DNA of 35,572 nucleotides from Gammaproteobacteria bacterium (GCA_022627515.1 JAKEGK010000067.1:1-35572); one strand, 5' to 3'; shown: positions 1 through 8,473, numbered from the stretch's first letter. Made by a program: numbers and translations. Notes: a model not told the origin generated them from the sequence alone.

Positions 1-23
1 ACACTAGTGAACATCACTAGTGT
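1..23. repeat. Perfect palindrome at the window edge
   Basis: Ten-base arms (ACACTAGTGA and TCACTAGTGT) are perfect reverse complements around a 3-base centre. There is no T-run, so it is not a typical terminator. The left context is cut off, so it could be an operator, an element end or chance. Confidence 0.5.
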
Positions 24-82
24 CTCATAAAGTATATTGCGCACCAGAGACTTTCTTATGCCACCACACCTGTGGTATGGAA

Positions 83-206
83 AAGCTGGTGGAGACATGG
101 ATTTACAAAACCGTCGGCGGCTGGGACGCCGCCGTCGAGCATTCTTTTCGAAACAAGAATTGTAGTATTCACAGCGTGTTTTGTAAACCCATGTCTCCAC
201 CAGCTT
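83..206. repeat. REP/MITE-like nested inverted repeat
   Basis: The 29-base arms at 83-111 and 178-206 are reverse complements with one mismatch. Inside lies a GC-rich hairpin at 112-137 (10-base arms with one mismatch and loop TGGGAC). A smaller AT-rich hairpin follows at 141-160 (ATTCTT/AAGAAT). The nested architecture is what dispersed palindromic elements (REP/BIME or small MITEs) look like. No second copy is present in this window, so dispersal is not shown. A structured RNA is an alternative. Confidence 0.5.
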
Positions 207-335
207 CAGCGCGCATTAAAAACTGCAAATCTCGAAGTCTATCCAGTTTATGAGCAATATTTATGGTGCAGCAATGATTGTTGTTCGCAATTTAAATTGA
301 TTGTTGATAACGGTCAATGCGGTCCAGCGCCGTAA
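207..335 (+). pseudogene. Possible 3' remnant of an interrupted gene
   Basis: An open frame running out of the right arm of the palindromic element encodes a Cys-containing tail. It includes the stretch LEVYPVYEQYLWCSNDCC and ends GQCGPAP at a TAA at 333-335. It resembles a real protein C-terminus but has no start of its own; the upstream frame is just the repeat. It may be the end of a gene into which the element inserted, or chance. I do not recognise a family. Confidence 0.2.
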
Positions 336-372
336 TAGTAATAATTAAAAAGTTAATTACCGGGAGTCCGCC

Positions 373-846
373 ATGCCTATGAAATTAACTACCAACGCTT
401 TTCAGCACAACTCCGAAATACCCAGTGACTATACTTGCCAGGGAGAGGATATCTCGCCCGCTTTGACCTGGAAAGGTGTGCCTGCAGGGACTAAAAGTCT
501 GGCGCTCATTGTGGATGATCCCGATGCACCGGACCCTGCCGCGCCCAAAATGACCTGGGTACACTGGGTTTTATACAATATTCCCCCCGAGGTTCATGAA
601 CTGCCGCAAGGGATCGATGCCAGCGAGCTACCACAAGGCACCATGCAAGGTGTAAATGATTGGCGCCGCACGGGGTATGGCGGACCTTGTCCACCCATTG
701 GACGTCACCGTTATTACTATAAACTCTATGCCCTGGATCAGGTTCTCCCGAATCTGGGAAGACCAGGAAAATCAGAACTCGAAGAGGCCATGCAAGGGCA
801 TATTATTGCGAGCGCGGAACTGGTCGGAACTTATGAAAAACATTAA
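373..846 (+). CDS. YbhB/YbcL family Raf kinase inhibitor-like (PEBP) protein
   Basis: A 157-residue protein of the phosphatidylethanolamine-binding-protein superfamily, full length for bacterial members. Hallmarks are DDPDAPDPAAPKMTWVHW (residues 48-65) and GYGGPCPPIGRHRYYYKLYALD (101-122), which form the conserved anion-binding pocket. There is no signal peptide, so it is probably cytoplasmic like E. coli YbhB. The physiological ligand of the bacterial proteins is not established. ATG 373 is preferred over ATG 379 because a GGGAG sequence at 362-366 is better spaced for it. The gene appears monocistronic; a weak 6-bp hairpin (877-898) follows it without a T-run. Confidence 0.9.
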   Translation: MPMKLTTNAFQHNSEIPSDYTCQGEDISPALTWKGVPAGTKSLALIVDDPDAPDPAAPKMTWVHWVLYNIPPEVHELPQGIDASELPQGTMQGVNDWRRTGYGGPCPPIGRHRYYYKLYALDQVLPNLGRPGKSELEEAMQGHIIASAELVGTYEKH

Positions 847-949
847 TTCGAAACATCAATTAGTGTTAATACTTACCCAGGGCGAATTGACACCCTGGCA
901 AGAAATCCCGCCCTTTCAATCAACGAACTAGTTATTCAAACAACATAAA

Positions 950-1783
950 ATGAAAATCGCCTATTGCGGCTATGATTTTTTTCATGCTTGCCTGAATGAG
1001 CTGTTGACTAGTGAGTATGATGTTTATCGCGTCTTTACCTTTCCCTGCGATAACCGTTTTAATTTCAATCAATACATGCATGCTATTTGCAAGAAGCACA
1101 ATCTTCCTCTGAGTGAAGAACGAATAGATGACGACGCCGTGAAAGAGCTTGAAGCCGAGGGATGTGAGTTGATCATTACCGCAGGCTATAAGTATAAAAT
1201 TCCAGCACTGAACGGGTGCTCGATTAGAGGTGTTAATATTCATCCCGCGTTATTGCCGGTTGGCCGGGGTATCTGGCCGTTGCCCTGGACGATTTTAACT
1301 GGTCAGGCGCAAAGCGGCGTCACGATTCATAAATTGTCAGAAACTTATGATGCCGGGGAAATATTAGCGCAGCAGCAATTTTCACTGGATTCCAGCGAGC
1401 GGCTCGAATCACTTTCCGCCAAGGCTCAGCTGTTAGCAACCCGGCTATTGCGCACAGTTATCCGTGATTTTGAGCGCTACTGGGAAAATGCATTGCCGCA
1501 AGCAGGTGACGTTGTCGATTGGGGTATGCCTGCCAGGCAACACCGCACATTGATGTGGCAAAATGGCGTGGAAGAACTGGACCGGATCTGCCGCGCGTTC
1601 GGAAAGTTCGGATGTTTTGGATTCTTTGATCACCGGAATTGGGTAGTGTACGGGCTGAGCGCCTGGAAAGAGCAACATAACTTTGCAGCCGGTTCGGTAG
1701 TCCATAAAACGAATACAGAAATGATTGTTGCGGCAAGTGATGGTTTCGTTACCCTGTTGTATTTTGAACCGGCGCCGGAATGA
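950..1783 (+). CDS. Formyltransferase family protein
   Basis: A 277-residue protein with the formyl-transferase N-terminal fold used by methionyl-tRNA and GAR formyltransferases. The catalytic triad pattern is visible: Asn96 and His98 in GVNIHPALLP and Asp134 in TYDAGEIL. The loop between them is PVGRGIWPLPW. The first strand MKIAYCGYDFF matches the family start, so ATG 950 is likely right. The C-terminal part (after about residue 185) is shorter than in Fmt and resembles a small OB-like extension. It is not fmt itself; such proteins act on sugar-nucleotide amines or unknown amines. The substrate cannot be told from sequence. Confidence 0.8.
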   Translation: MKIAYCGYDFFHACLNELLTSEYDVYRVFTFPCDNRFNFNQYMHAICKKHNLPLSEERIDDDAVKELEAEGCELIITAGYKYKIPALNGCSIRGVNIHPALLPVGRGIWPLPWTILTGQAQSGVTIHKLSETYDAGEILAQQQFSLDSSERLESLSAKAQLLATRLLRTVIRDFERYWENALPQAGDVVDWGMPARQHRTLMWQNGVEELDRICRAFGKFGCFGFFDHRNWVVYGLSAWKEQHNFAAGSVVHKTNTEMIVAASDGFVTLLYFEPAPE

Positions 1784-1852
1784 ATCACGATGCACCCGGA
1801 GGCGGAATCGCATGATTGAAATAAAGTTAAACTGCCAGCTGGCAAAAACGTC

Positions 1853-2248
1853 ATGATTGATCCGATTGGACTGGTAATTGCAATTATCGTTGCGATAGTC
1901 GGTTATCGCTACGCGGCTAAAAAGCAGCAATCCCGCACCCTGGATGGCCACGTGCTGAAACGGCTGGAAGACGCCGGCTATGATTTAACACAAACGCACA
2001 AAATTGAATTCTGGTTTTTCGGCAATATAAAAACATCCATAGACAACGCCGCCACAGATTTGCGGAGGCGCCAATATGAAGTTCATGTCACTGAAACCGA
2101 AGATGATCCGAGGTATATCATTCGGGCCATAAAGCCGATGAAACCAGAGCTTGCGGCTTTGCAAGGTTTGCGGAAGGAATTCACGCAATTGGCGAAAATC
2201 CACGGTGTGGAATATGATGGATGGGGGACAGAATATGTAACCAGTTGA
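1853..2248 (+). CDS. Membrane-anchored RraB-like (RNase E inhibitor) protein
   Basis: A 131-residue protein. Residues 5-21 form one transmembrane helix (IGLVIAIIVAIVGYRYA), followed by a basic segment. From about residue 28 there is an RraB-type domain: LEDAGYDL, then EFWFFG, a helix ending RRRQYEVHVTE, and the terminal signature YDGWGTE. RraB in E. coli is a soluble inhibitor of RNase E; this protein adds a membrane anchor. RNase E itself is membrane associated, so the anchor fits, but function is inferred from the domain only. The start at ATG 1853 has no strong Shine-Dalgarno. Confidence 0.75.
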   Translation: MIDPIGLVIAIIVAIVGYRYAAKKQQSRTLDGHVLKRLEDAGYDLTQTHKIEFWFFGNIKTSIDNAATDLRRRQYEVHVTETEDDPRYIIRAIKPMKPELAALQGLRKEFTQLAKIHGVEYDGWGTEYVTS

Positions 2249-3116
2249 ATAAGGGGCAATTCATATCAAACATTATAGCTTTCACCGTTTGACAAACCGT
2301 TGAACAAGACTCATCAAGATTTTCCCGTTATGTTGCCCGGTTGATATTACATTTCTTGATATACATAGACTACGTATAGACATGCCCGCAAATCAAGACT
2401 ATGCTCTTACCTAAGTGGCGCTACTTACGAGCGTTACGTACATACAGTTGACGCCACACTACTAACTAGTTGTAACGTGTTGTCAAAGGGAGTGTAGTAT
2501 GAAGCGCATGCAATATGTGTTTCTGAAAAGCAGGGCGCATGGGCAAGCAAAAAGCTGTTCTGGTTTTTTCTTCATACTTTCCTTTCTCAAATTAGATTTC
2601 ACCAACCCGCAACGATTGTTGCTCACTTGCCAAACTCACAATTGCCGCAGCTTTGCACGCAGACTGCACCAGTACGACCTGGTAAAACCAGTGGCAATTC
2701 CAGTGAGTTCTCACCTAAAACATCGGGACAAAAATCTTGTTATAAACAATAGACGAAGAAGTAGTTGCAGATAAGTTACGTAATATTTTTATTTCCAGAA
2801 TCAAAGGAGAACTGCATACGGCATATAAATTATTGACCATCACAGTTAGGCATTGGAAATAAAACTGTAACGAGTCTGGAAACCGGATGTTGCGCGGATA
2901 TGCCGCCAGTTTCCAAACGCAGCATGGATGTGTCATCAGGAATCGAGGATTCTCCACTGCTGCTGTCTCTGCAATGAAAGGCGGGATTAATGGACATTGC
3001 AGTAATGCCGGGTTTGATAAAGAAGCGGAGTCTTCGCAGACCCGGATAACTTGGGCGTCATATGCTTTACGTATATGTGGATGTCAAAACAATGAAAGTC
3101 GTTTGGGAGAAGAAAT
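2249..3116. other. Gene-poor intergenic stretch
   Basis: No convincing gene in about 870 bases. A 91-codon ORF at 2499-2774 has a plausible AGGGAG upstream of its ATG but a composition without recognisable domain. A 118-codon ORF starting at 2887 runs out of frame into the next gene. Short inverted repeats occur (TATTTCCA at 2790-2797 and TGGAAATA at 2854-2861). This is probably regulatory or decayed sequence upstream of the large cytochrome-like lipoprotein. Confidence 0.4.
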
Positions 3117-3164
3117 ATGGAAGCGTGCTAAAGGTACCGGCTGGTACTCCTTGCGCTCGCGGTA

Positions 3165-6100
3165 TTGCTTTTTGCAGCATGTTCCGGTGGCGGTGAGGGA
3201 GGAGGCGGTAGTAATGATAATGGGAACGATAATACAGCGCTAAATGCCGATCAACAGGCATTTTCCACTACATTGTATCCGATTCTTGAGAATAATTGCG
3301 CGGGTTGTCATAGCAACAATAGCGCCGTTGAAATTGAGCTTGCGAATTTTGCGCATAGCCAGGTTGTTTTAGCGCATGCCGTAGTTATCAATCGTGACCT
3401 GGTAAACCGGGAAAATCCCCAACTTTCCCGCTTTGTGGAACGGCTTGTGGATGACAAGCATTTCTGCTGGACATCATGCAGCGAGGATGCGAATACCATA
3501 GCCAATGCGATTGGGCGCTGGAATGATTTGCTCGCCAATACCGGCGGCGGAGGCGGCGGGACCGTGGTATCTCCGCAGGATAGCGTCAGTGCGTTTGCGC
3601 AAAGCCTGCATCCGGTAGTCGTGCAATGGTGCGGAACCTGCCATGATGGCGTCACTACCGCTTTTTCGGGTTTTGCCAATACTGACGCTGAGACGGCCCA
3701 CGAAATTACCTTGACCCGCGCGCTGGTGAATTTTAACAGCCCGGCTGATTCGGAACTGGTGACTTATCTATCCGAACTGGAGCATAACTGCTGCTCAAAT
3801 TGCGCAGACAACGCCGCGCGTATGCAGAGCGCCATAGTCGAGTGGATTGATTTAATGGCCGCTGCGGGTAATAACAATGGTAACAACCGGCCACCGATTG
3901 CAGTAAATGATCTTTACAACACGCTATCCAATGTGCCTGTCACAACGGGCAACGTGCTCCTCAATGACAGTGACGTGGATAATGATACTCTGGGAATTGC
4001 AAGTTACAGTGCTTTGTCCAGCCGCGGCGGCAGCATTGTTAACAATCTTAACGGTACTTTCACTTATACGCCGCCTTTTGGTATTTCAGGTGCTGATAGT
4101 TTTACCTACACTATCACGGATGGCCGCGGTGGTTCCGATGATGCAGTAGTTACGATTAACGTGATACTCAATAACGGCCCGGTAGCCACCAATGATTCCG
4201 TAAAAGCCAACCAGAACACGCCCCTGGTTATTACCACCTTGCTGGCCAACGATACCAGTTCATCAGCCAACGTGTTGACTATCGTTTCAACAGATACACT
4301 GTCCCAAAACGGCGGCAGAGTCTTGTTGGGCGCTGGTAACAGCGTTACTTATACACCCCCCACAGACTTCACAGGCATAGACCGTTTTATTTACACTGTC
4401 ACCGATGGCGTTGGAACAGCCACAGCGCAAGTCGAAGTGGATGTTAACGCGCAGCCGGTGGCTGTCAGCGATGCGGTGTATACCTACGTTAATATAACAG
4501 CGAATACCGGCAGTGTGCTCATCAATGACCGTGACACCAATGGCGATACCCTGACGGTTAGCTCATTTGATATCTCCAGTGTGCAGGCTGGCAGTGTCTC
4601 GTACAATGGCGACGGAACCTTTACTTATGTTCCGCCGGACAATTTTGAAGGCAATGACAGCTTTGATTATATTGTTTCCGATGGCAGGGGCGGTGCAGCA
4701 ACGGCGACCGTATTTATCGCGGTGACCCAGCCGGTTCTGCGGGATGACAACCGGTTCCTCGCATTTCTTAATCAGACATCACCGTTATTTGACGAAGACG
4801 CCAACAGCGCGCGTGCTTACTACGCGGCAATCGATCCGGCGAATCAGTGTACAACCTTGGATGCATGGCGCAATGTCAATGGTTTTAACATTGGAGCCGA
4901 TGCCTTTGCCGTATACATCAATAACAACGACCTTGGTTTTGCGCGGCGCATGTTTGTGCGTACCGACCCGATTACCGGCGTGGTGGCGTCTTACGTGGAA
5001 AACTTTGCCACGCTCGCCGACGCGTTGAACCAGGTCAACCTTATTGCAACTGTCGCTATGGAATATACCGTGGCCCCGGGGCAGGATCCTCTGGATCCAG
5101 ATGCGCGGCACTATACGACGTTCTATGTATTCAACGGCAACGGTAACCGCGACCTGGGAGCGGATCTGGACGGCCGTGGATTCAAGTTTGTCCCGGGCCT
5201 TTGCAACATCTGCCATGGCGGGCGTCCCAAAGCCCTGGTAAATGGCGCTTATCCTGACGCGGGTGAAACCGGTGGAGGCTTCATTCCCTGGGATCTGGAT
5301 ACTTACCTTTTCGCGGATGCAACCGCCAGCGTAAGCCGCGCGGATCAGGAGAATCAGTTCAAGATATTTAACCGGACTGTACTTTCCACCAATCCGGGTG
5401 CGGCGCAGCGGCAAGTGGTGGAAGGCTGGTATGGCGGTTCGGGATTGCCGGCGAATACGTTCAACGGCGGTTTTGTCCCGCCAGGCTGGTCTTTCCCTGA
5501 TGCGCCCGCCAATGCAACGCAACTGTATTTGCAAGTGGTTGCTCCGAGTTGCCGGGCCTGCCATGTCATGCGCGGCAGTCCGCAGCAGAGTGATATCGAT
5601 TTTTCGACCTATGCAAAGTTCATTTCATACAAACCACGCATTGAGCATCTGGTGTATGACGAAGGCACTATGCCGCTGGCATTGCGTACCTTCGACCGTT
5701 TCTGGAATAACATTAATATTCCTGAAACACTGGCGATCTACCTGAATTCATCCAAGATTCTGGAAGACGATGAGCTGTTGACGCCAGGCCGCTCCCTCGC
5801 CAACCCCGGCCCATTCCGCGAAGCGGCGATCGGCAGGATAAATCTGAATGGCAATGGCAGCCTGTTTACCGGAGGAAATATCGCGTTTAACTGGACCCTG
5901 GTCTCCAGGCCTGCGCAAAGCACCGCTATCCTTCAAAACGTCAATCAGGCGAACGCGTTCTTTGTCGCCGATGTGCCGGGCGATTATGTAGCGCAGTTAG
6001 TCGTTAATGATGGAATCGCGGAAACACCACCCAGTCCGCCTGGCGAAGTGATAATCCGCGTGTCGCCTGCCGTGCGACCGGTATCCTTTGTCAGTGATGT

Positions 6101-6350
6101 TTCGCCCGTGTTTGAACAGTGCGCGGTGTGCCACCTTGGATTTGATAACCCGCGGTTTAATAACCTGGGAACACTCTATGACAATGTCATCAACTTTGTT
6201 AATCTTGATGATCCTGTCAATAGCCTTATTCTCACGAAACCATCTGGTAACCACCATAACGGCGGCACCATTCCAGGATTCGAGACCAAAGCCAGTGATA
6301 AGTACAATTTAATATTACGCTGGATACTGGAGGGCGCGCCGGACAATTAA
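3165..6350 (+). CDS. Large multihaem lipoprotein-like protein with cadherin/VCBS-type repeats
   Basis: About 1,060 residues. The listed start (TTG 3165) only marks the intact frame. In-frame codons from 3132 encode RYRLVLLALAVLLFAAC, a lipoprotein signal peptide with lipobox FAAC, and an ATG with GGGAG lies at 3117; an in-frame TAA at 3129-3131 separates them. Five CxxCH c-haem motifs occur, at residues about 46 (CAGCH), 156 (CGTCH), 680 (CNICH), 796 (CRACH) and 986 (CAVCH). The first two are each followed by a Cys pair without His (CWTSC, CCSNC). Residues 242-523 are three roughly 94-residue Ig/cadherin-like repeats with FTYTPP and DGRGG motifs. Residues about 880-965 look like a PKD/Ig domain. 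Probably outer-membrane anchored and surface exposed, in redox or adhesion; the role is inferred. Confidence 0.8.
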   Translation: MLFAACSGGGEGGGGSNDNGNDNTALNADQQAFSTTLYPILENNCAGCHSNNSAVEIELANFAHSQVVLAHAVVINRDLVNRENPQLSRFVERLVDDKHFCWTSCSEDANTIANAIGRWNDLLANTGGGGGGTVVSPQDSVSAFAQSLHPVVVQWCGTCHDGVTTAFSGFANTDAETAHEITLTRALVNFNSPADSELVTYLSELEHNCCSNCADNAARMQSAIVEWIDLMAAAGNNNGNNRPPIAVNDLYNTLSNVPVTTGNVLLNDSDVDNDTLGIASYSALSSRGGSIVNNLNGTFTYTPPFGISGADSFTYTITDGRGGSDDAVVTINVILNNGPVATNDSVKANQNTPLVITTLLANDTSSSANVLTIVSTDTLSQNGGRVLLGAGNSVTYTPPTDFTGIDRFIYTVTDGVGTATAQVEVDVNAQPVAVSDAVYTYVNITANTGSVLINDRDTNGDTLTVSSFDISSVQAGSVSYNGDGTFTYVPPDNFEGNDSFDYIVSDGRGGAATATVFIAVTQPVLRDDNRFLAFLNQTSPLFDEDANSARAYYAAIDPANQCTTLDAWRNVNGFNIGADAFAVYINNNDLGFARRMFVRTDPITGVVASYVENFATLADALNQVNLIATVAMEYTVAPGQDPLDPDARHYTTFYVFNGNGNRDLGADLDGRGFKFVPGLCNICHGGRPKALVNGAYPDAGETGGGFIPWDLDTYLFADATASVSRADQENQFKIFNRTVLSTNPGAAQRQVVEGWYGGSGLPANTFNGGFVPPGWSFPDAPANATQLYLQVVAPSCRACHVMRGSPQQSDIDFSTYAKFISYKPRIEHLVYDEGTMPLALRTFDRFWNNINIPETLAIYLNSSKILEDDELLTPGRSLANPGPFREAAIGRINLNGNGSLFTGGNIAFNWTLVSRPAQSTAILQNVNQANAFFVADVPGDYVAQLVVNDGIAETPPSPPGEVIIRVSPAVRPVSFVSDVSPVFEQCAVCHLGFDNPRFNNLGTLYDNVINFVNLDDPVNSLILTKPSGNHHNGGTIPGFETKASDKYNLILRWILEGAPDN

Positions 6351-6401
6351 AAAACGTATCGCGTATTGTGTACAGCGCAATGAAGCAGAGATGAAATGCT
6401 A

Positions 6402-6430
6402 CCGGCCGGCCTGTGTCTCCTCGGGCCGGC
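6402..6430 (+). terminator. Possible terminator hairpin after the lipoprotein gene
   Basis: A GC-rich stem (GCCGGCC at 6405-6411 with GGCCGGC at 6424-6430) has a 12-base loop, followed by TTCTAAAG. The weak T-tract makes an intrinsic terminator uncertain. Confidence 0.4.
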
Positions 6431-6524
6431 TTCTAAAGAAAGCAATCGATATGATCACTAACACCGAAGTCAATGACAAGATGTTAATGGGAAATAGTGA
6501 AAGTAACGGTGCGGGAGGGCGGTA

Positions 6525-6827
6525 ATGGGGCAAGCGCAACGTATCAAAGATGAACCGTTGCGGGTTCAACAGGCGATCGTTGAATTATACTGCACCGCGG
6601 TTTGCCCTTATTGCAGACTGACGCGGCAATTTTTTAAAGATCGAAGTGTTGAATATCTGGAGTTTCATGCCGATGCCGATAAAGTCATCTGGTCGGAAAT
6701 GGAACAGCGCAGTCAGAGGGCAACAGTGCCGCAAATTTTTATCAATGGATATCACGTGGGTGGCTATGAAGATTTGATAGAAATGGATAAAAGCAGGCAA
6801 CTCGACAAACTGCTATATGGCGCATGA
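6525..6827 (+). CDS. grxC: Glutaredoxin 3-type (GrxC) dithiol glutaredoxin
   Basis: A 100-residue thioredoxin-fold protein. The active site is Cys27-Pro-Tyr-Cys30 (VCPYC), the cis-proline loop is ATVPQIFING, and the glutathione-binding GGYEDL motif follows. It reduces disulfides or glutathionylated proteins at the expense of glutathione. It has about 15 extra N-terminal residues before the first strand compared with E. coli GrxC, so initiation slightly later is possible. GGGAGGG at 6513-6519 supports ATG 6525. It is a single gene. Confidence 0.88.
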   Translation: MGQAQRIKDEPLRVQQAIVELYCTAVCPYCRLTRQFFKDRSVEYLEFHADADKVIWSEMEQRSQRATVPQIFINGYHVGGYEDLIEMDKSRQLDKLLYGA

Positions 6828-6895
6828 CTGAAGCTGAAATTAAACCGGTATCATTATAATGGATGCCATCTTAGGGATCGCTGCAGGGATTGACA

Positions 6896-6980
6896 GCAAA
6901 CAGGAGGGAGGTGGTTTGGGGCCGGGTATCAGGCGGTTATGATGTTATGCTGAGAGCCGATATACCCGGTCCCTGTTTGC
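6896..6980. repeat. Nested inverted repeat downstream of glutaredoxin
   Basis: Outer arms GCAAACAGG (6896-6904) and CCTGTTTGC (6972-6980), and inner arms CCGGGTAT (6922-6929) and ATACCCGG (6962-6969), are perfect complements. The two stems are separated by 17 bases on the left and 2 on the right. No T-run follows. It may be a structured RNA, a processing or attenuation hairpin, or a small palindromic element. Confidence 0.4.
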
Positions 6981-7028
6981 GCCAATGAATATGACGATTT
7001 ACCGCATGGATAATCACGCAGTGATTTG

Positions 7029-7202
7029 TCACGCGGCTTGGGGCAGTGCCAGTTTTTCTTTCGCTACTTTGCCCAGGATACGCTCGTCAAATTGTTTTAA
7101 CACAACTTCAAAATCTACAGCCATAAATACTGCAATGGTGCGAATCGCGTTTTCATGATCTGCGGCCCATGGGTAGTGGTCCAGTAAAGCGCTGTTTCTC
7201 AT
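7029..7202 (-). CDS. Small hypothetical protein (57 residues)
   Basis: A short gene starting MRNSALLDHYPWAADHEN and ending KLALPQAA. Its ATG (7202-7200) is preceded by a near-perfect Shine-Dalgarno, AAGGAGG, complementary to 7210-7216, with a 7-base spacer. That ribosome site is the main reason to call it. The product is probably soluble and helical, with the central stretch IAVFMAVDFEVVLKQFDERILGKV. There is no signal peptide, Cys or known motif that I recognise. It is flanked by gene-poor sequence on both sides. Function unknown. Confidence 0.55.
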   Translation of the reverse strand: MRNSALLDHYPWAADHENAIRTIAVFMAVDFEVVLKQFDERILGKVAKEKLALPQAA

Positions 7203-7643
7203 GATTCATCCTCCTTAACAAAATTGACAACAACCAGCTTGGGTATGCATGCGCATAAACCTTAACCACGCAATACATCGTTGTGACGGTGATATAAACA
7301 TACCGGATCACGATTACCTATGAATTACTTCACACGAGGAGAGTGTTTTTTCACGTACTTATGAATAGGTAACAGCAATGTAGACAATAAGGATTATATG
7401 AAGGGCGATTTGCATTTGGCTACTTGTTCAGAGCTTCCTTATTATTAACAAACGCATGATAATCAACTCCCTGTCATCAATGTTATTTTTATTACAATTT
7501 AACAAACCAATAAAAGGTTGTACATCTTGCTGACCGCCAAGAGGATGTGTAATGGATGCCTGCCCGGTTATGGTTAGTGCTAACTATAATCAAACACTGA
7601 GTTTTAGTAATTAGCCATATAATGGATAAAACCAACATATGGT
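7203..7643. other. Intergenic stretch without recognised features
   Basis: AT-rich sequence upstream of the minus-strand small gene. It contains a loose inverted repeat, TTACCTAT (7314-7321) and ATAGGTAA (7365-7372), that could be a regulatory site. I see no coding signal. Confidence 0.3.
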
Positions 7644-8051
7644 ATGAGTAACACCGTACGATCGGAATCCTTTTCTGACATCCGGTTTATCGGGCGTAGT
7701 GCAGGGGCGGCGATGAAAGTGCTTATTGACGCTAGTTGCAGGTGTGGCTGTTTTGTGGAAGGTGGCGGTTGATACCGATTTATACCGTGCCAGTTCGAGC
7801 ATAGAGTCATTCCGTTCACTGATTCCGGTGGTTCAGGCTAAAGGATTTATCATGCCGGATTTGCCGCCCTTGAAGGCCCGCTAAAACTGCTTAGCATAAA
7901 AAAATAAACCAGTGGTTTGGTGCAACTATACAATCAGTGGAAGGTGCGCGATGAATTGTATGTCAGGTCAGAAATAACAGACCGGTTGTTTTGGCTGCAT
8001 GTGATTAGAGGTCTGGGGATTCTGGAACCCCGCATCGCGAATGTACGGTAA
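7644..8051 (+). pseudogene. Possibly decayed coding sequence, frame-broken
   Basis: Three coding-like pieces lie end to end in different frames. The first starts at ATG 7644 (MSNTVRSESFSDIRFIG) and stops at 7770-7772. The second, in another frame, ends PDLPPLKAR at 7882-7884. The third ends LGILEPRIANVR at 8049-8051. None has a recognisable domain. The pattern suggests a gene that has collected frameshifts, but non-coding sequence with chance open frames would look similar. Confidence 0.25.
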
Positions 8052-8206
8052 TAGGTGTTTATCCCTGTATAGATTTAATATAGTGATAAATATCAATAAG
8101 ATAGAATCGATGCAGATAATTTCCATCCGGCGTTGAAACTTTACAATATAAGCAATTACTAATATTATATCGAAAATTCGACCCTACCTTGGAGGAATTA
8201 TTAAAT

Positions 8207-8410
8207 ATGAACATTGATCGCATTGTGCTGGCGTGGGCCGGTTCCGTGGTGCTCGCGAGCGTCTTATTATCGCAACTGCATTCGCCATACTGGCTGTTAC
8301 TAACGGCATTTGCCGGAATAAATTTACTGCAAAGCGCATTTACCGGGTTTTGTCCTATGGTCAAAATTTTGAAGTCCTTAGGCCGCAAGTCCGGTCCCGC
8401 GTTTAACTGA
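8207..8410 (+). CDS. DUF2892 (YgaP-like) membrane protein
   Basis: A 67-residue inner-membrane protein with two hydrophobic helices. It carries the DUF2892 signature [25 protein letters not shown] followed by a basic tail; this domain also forms the membrane part of YgaP-type rhodaneses. ATG 8207 is chosen because the upstream TTG at 8189 overlaps the GGAGG ribosome site (8191-8195). Family members often sit near sulfur or redox genes. Here the neighbour is a SulP transporter 200 bases downstream, but a terminator separates them. Exact function unknown. Confidence 0.85.
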   Translation: MNIDRIVLAWAGSVVLASVLLSQLHSPYWLLLTAFAGINLLQSAFTGFCPMVKILKSLGRKSGPAFN

Positions 8411-8444
8411 TACATCGGTTATATCAAACATTGCTGTGCGCAAG

Positions 8445-8473
8445 AAAAGGCGTTCAAGTAACGCCTTTTTTTT
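8445..8473 (+). terminator. Intrinsic terminator of the DUF2892 gene
   Basis: A perfect 10-base stem (AAAAGGCGTT at 8445-8454, AACGCCTTTT at 8460-8469) has a 5-base loop and an eight-base T-run (8466-8473). It lies 35 bases after the DUF2892 stop. Confidence 0.92.

Noticed and set aside
20-253. 77-codon ORF across the palindromic element
   Set aside because: It reads through the inverted repeat, so its protein sequence is dictated by the repeat.
1445-1951. 168-codon minus-strand ORF overlapping the formyltransferase gene
   Set aside because: Antisense to a recognisable protein family and without known motif.
2499-2774. 91-codon plus-strand ORF with AGGGAG upstream
   Set aside because: Composition looks random and no domain is seen; kept only as part of the intergenic description.
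2887-3243. 118-codon ORF overlapping the start of the lipoprotein
   Set aside because: Wrong frame relative to the lipobox and haem motifs, and no ribosome site.
4785-5564. Long open frame (259 codons) on the minus strand inside the large lipoprotein gene
   Set aside because: It is antisense to a clearly coding frame with haem motifs and has no ribosome site or domain; a shadow ORF.
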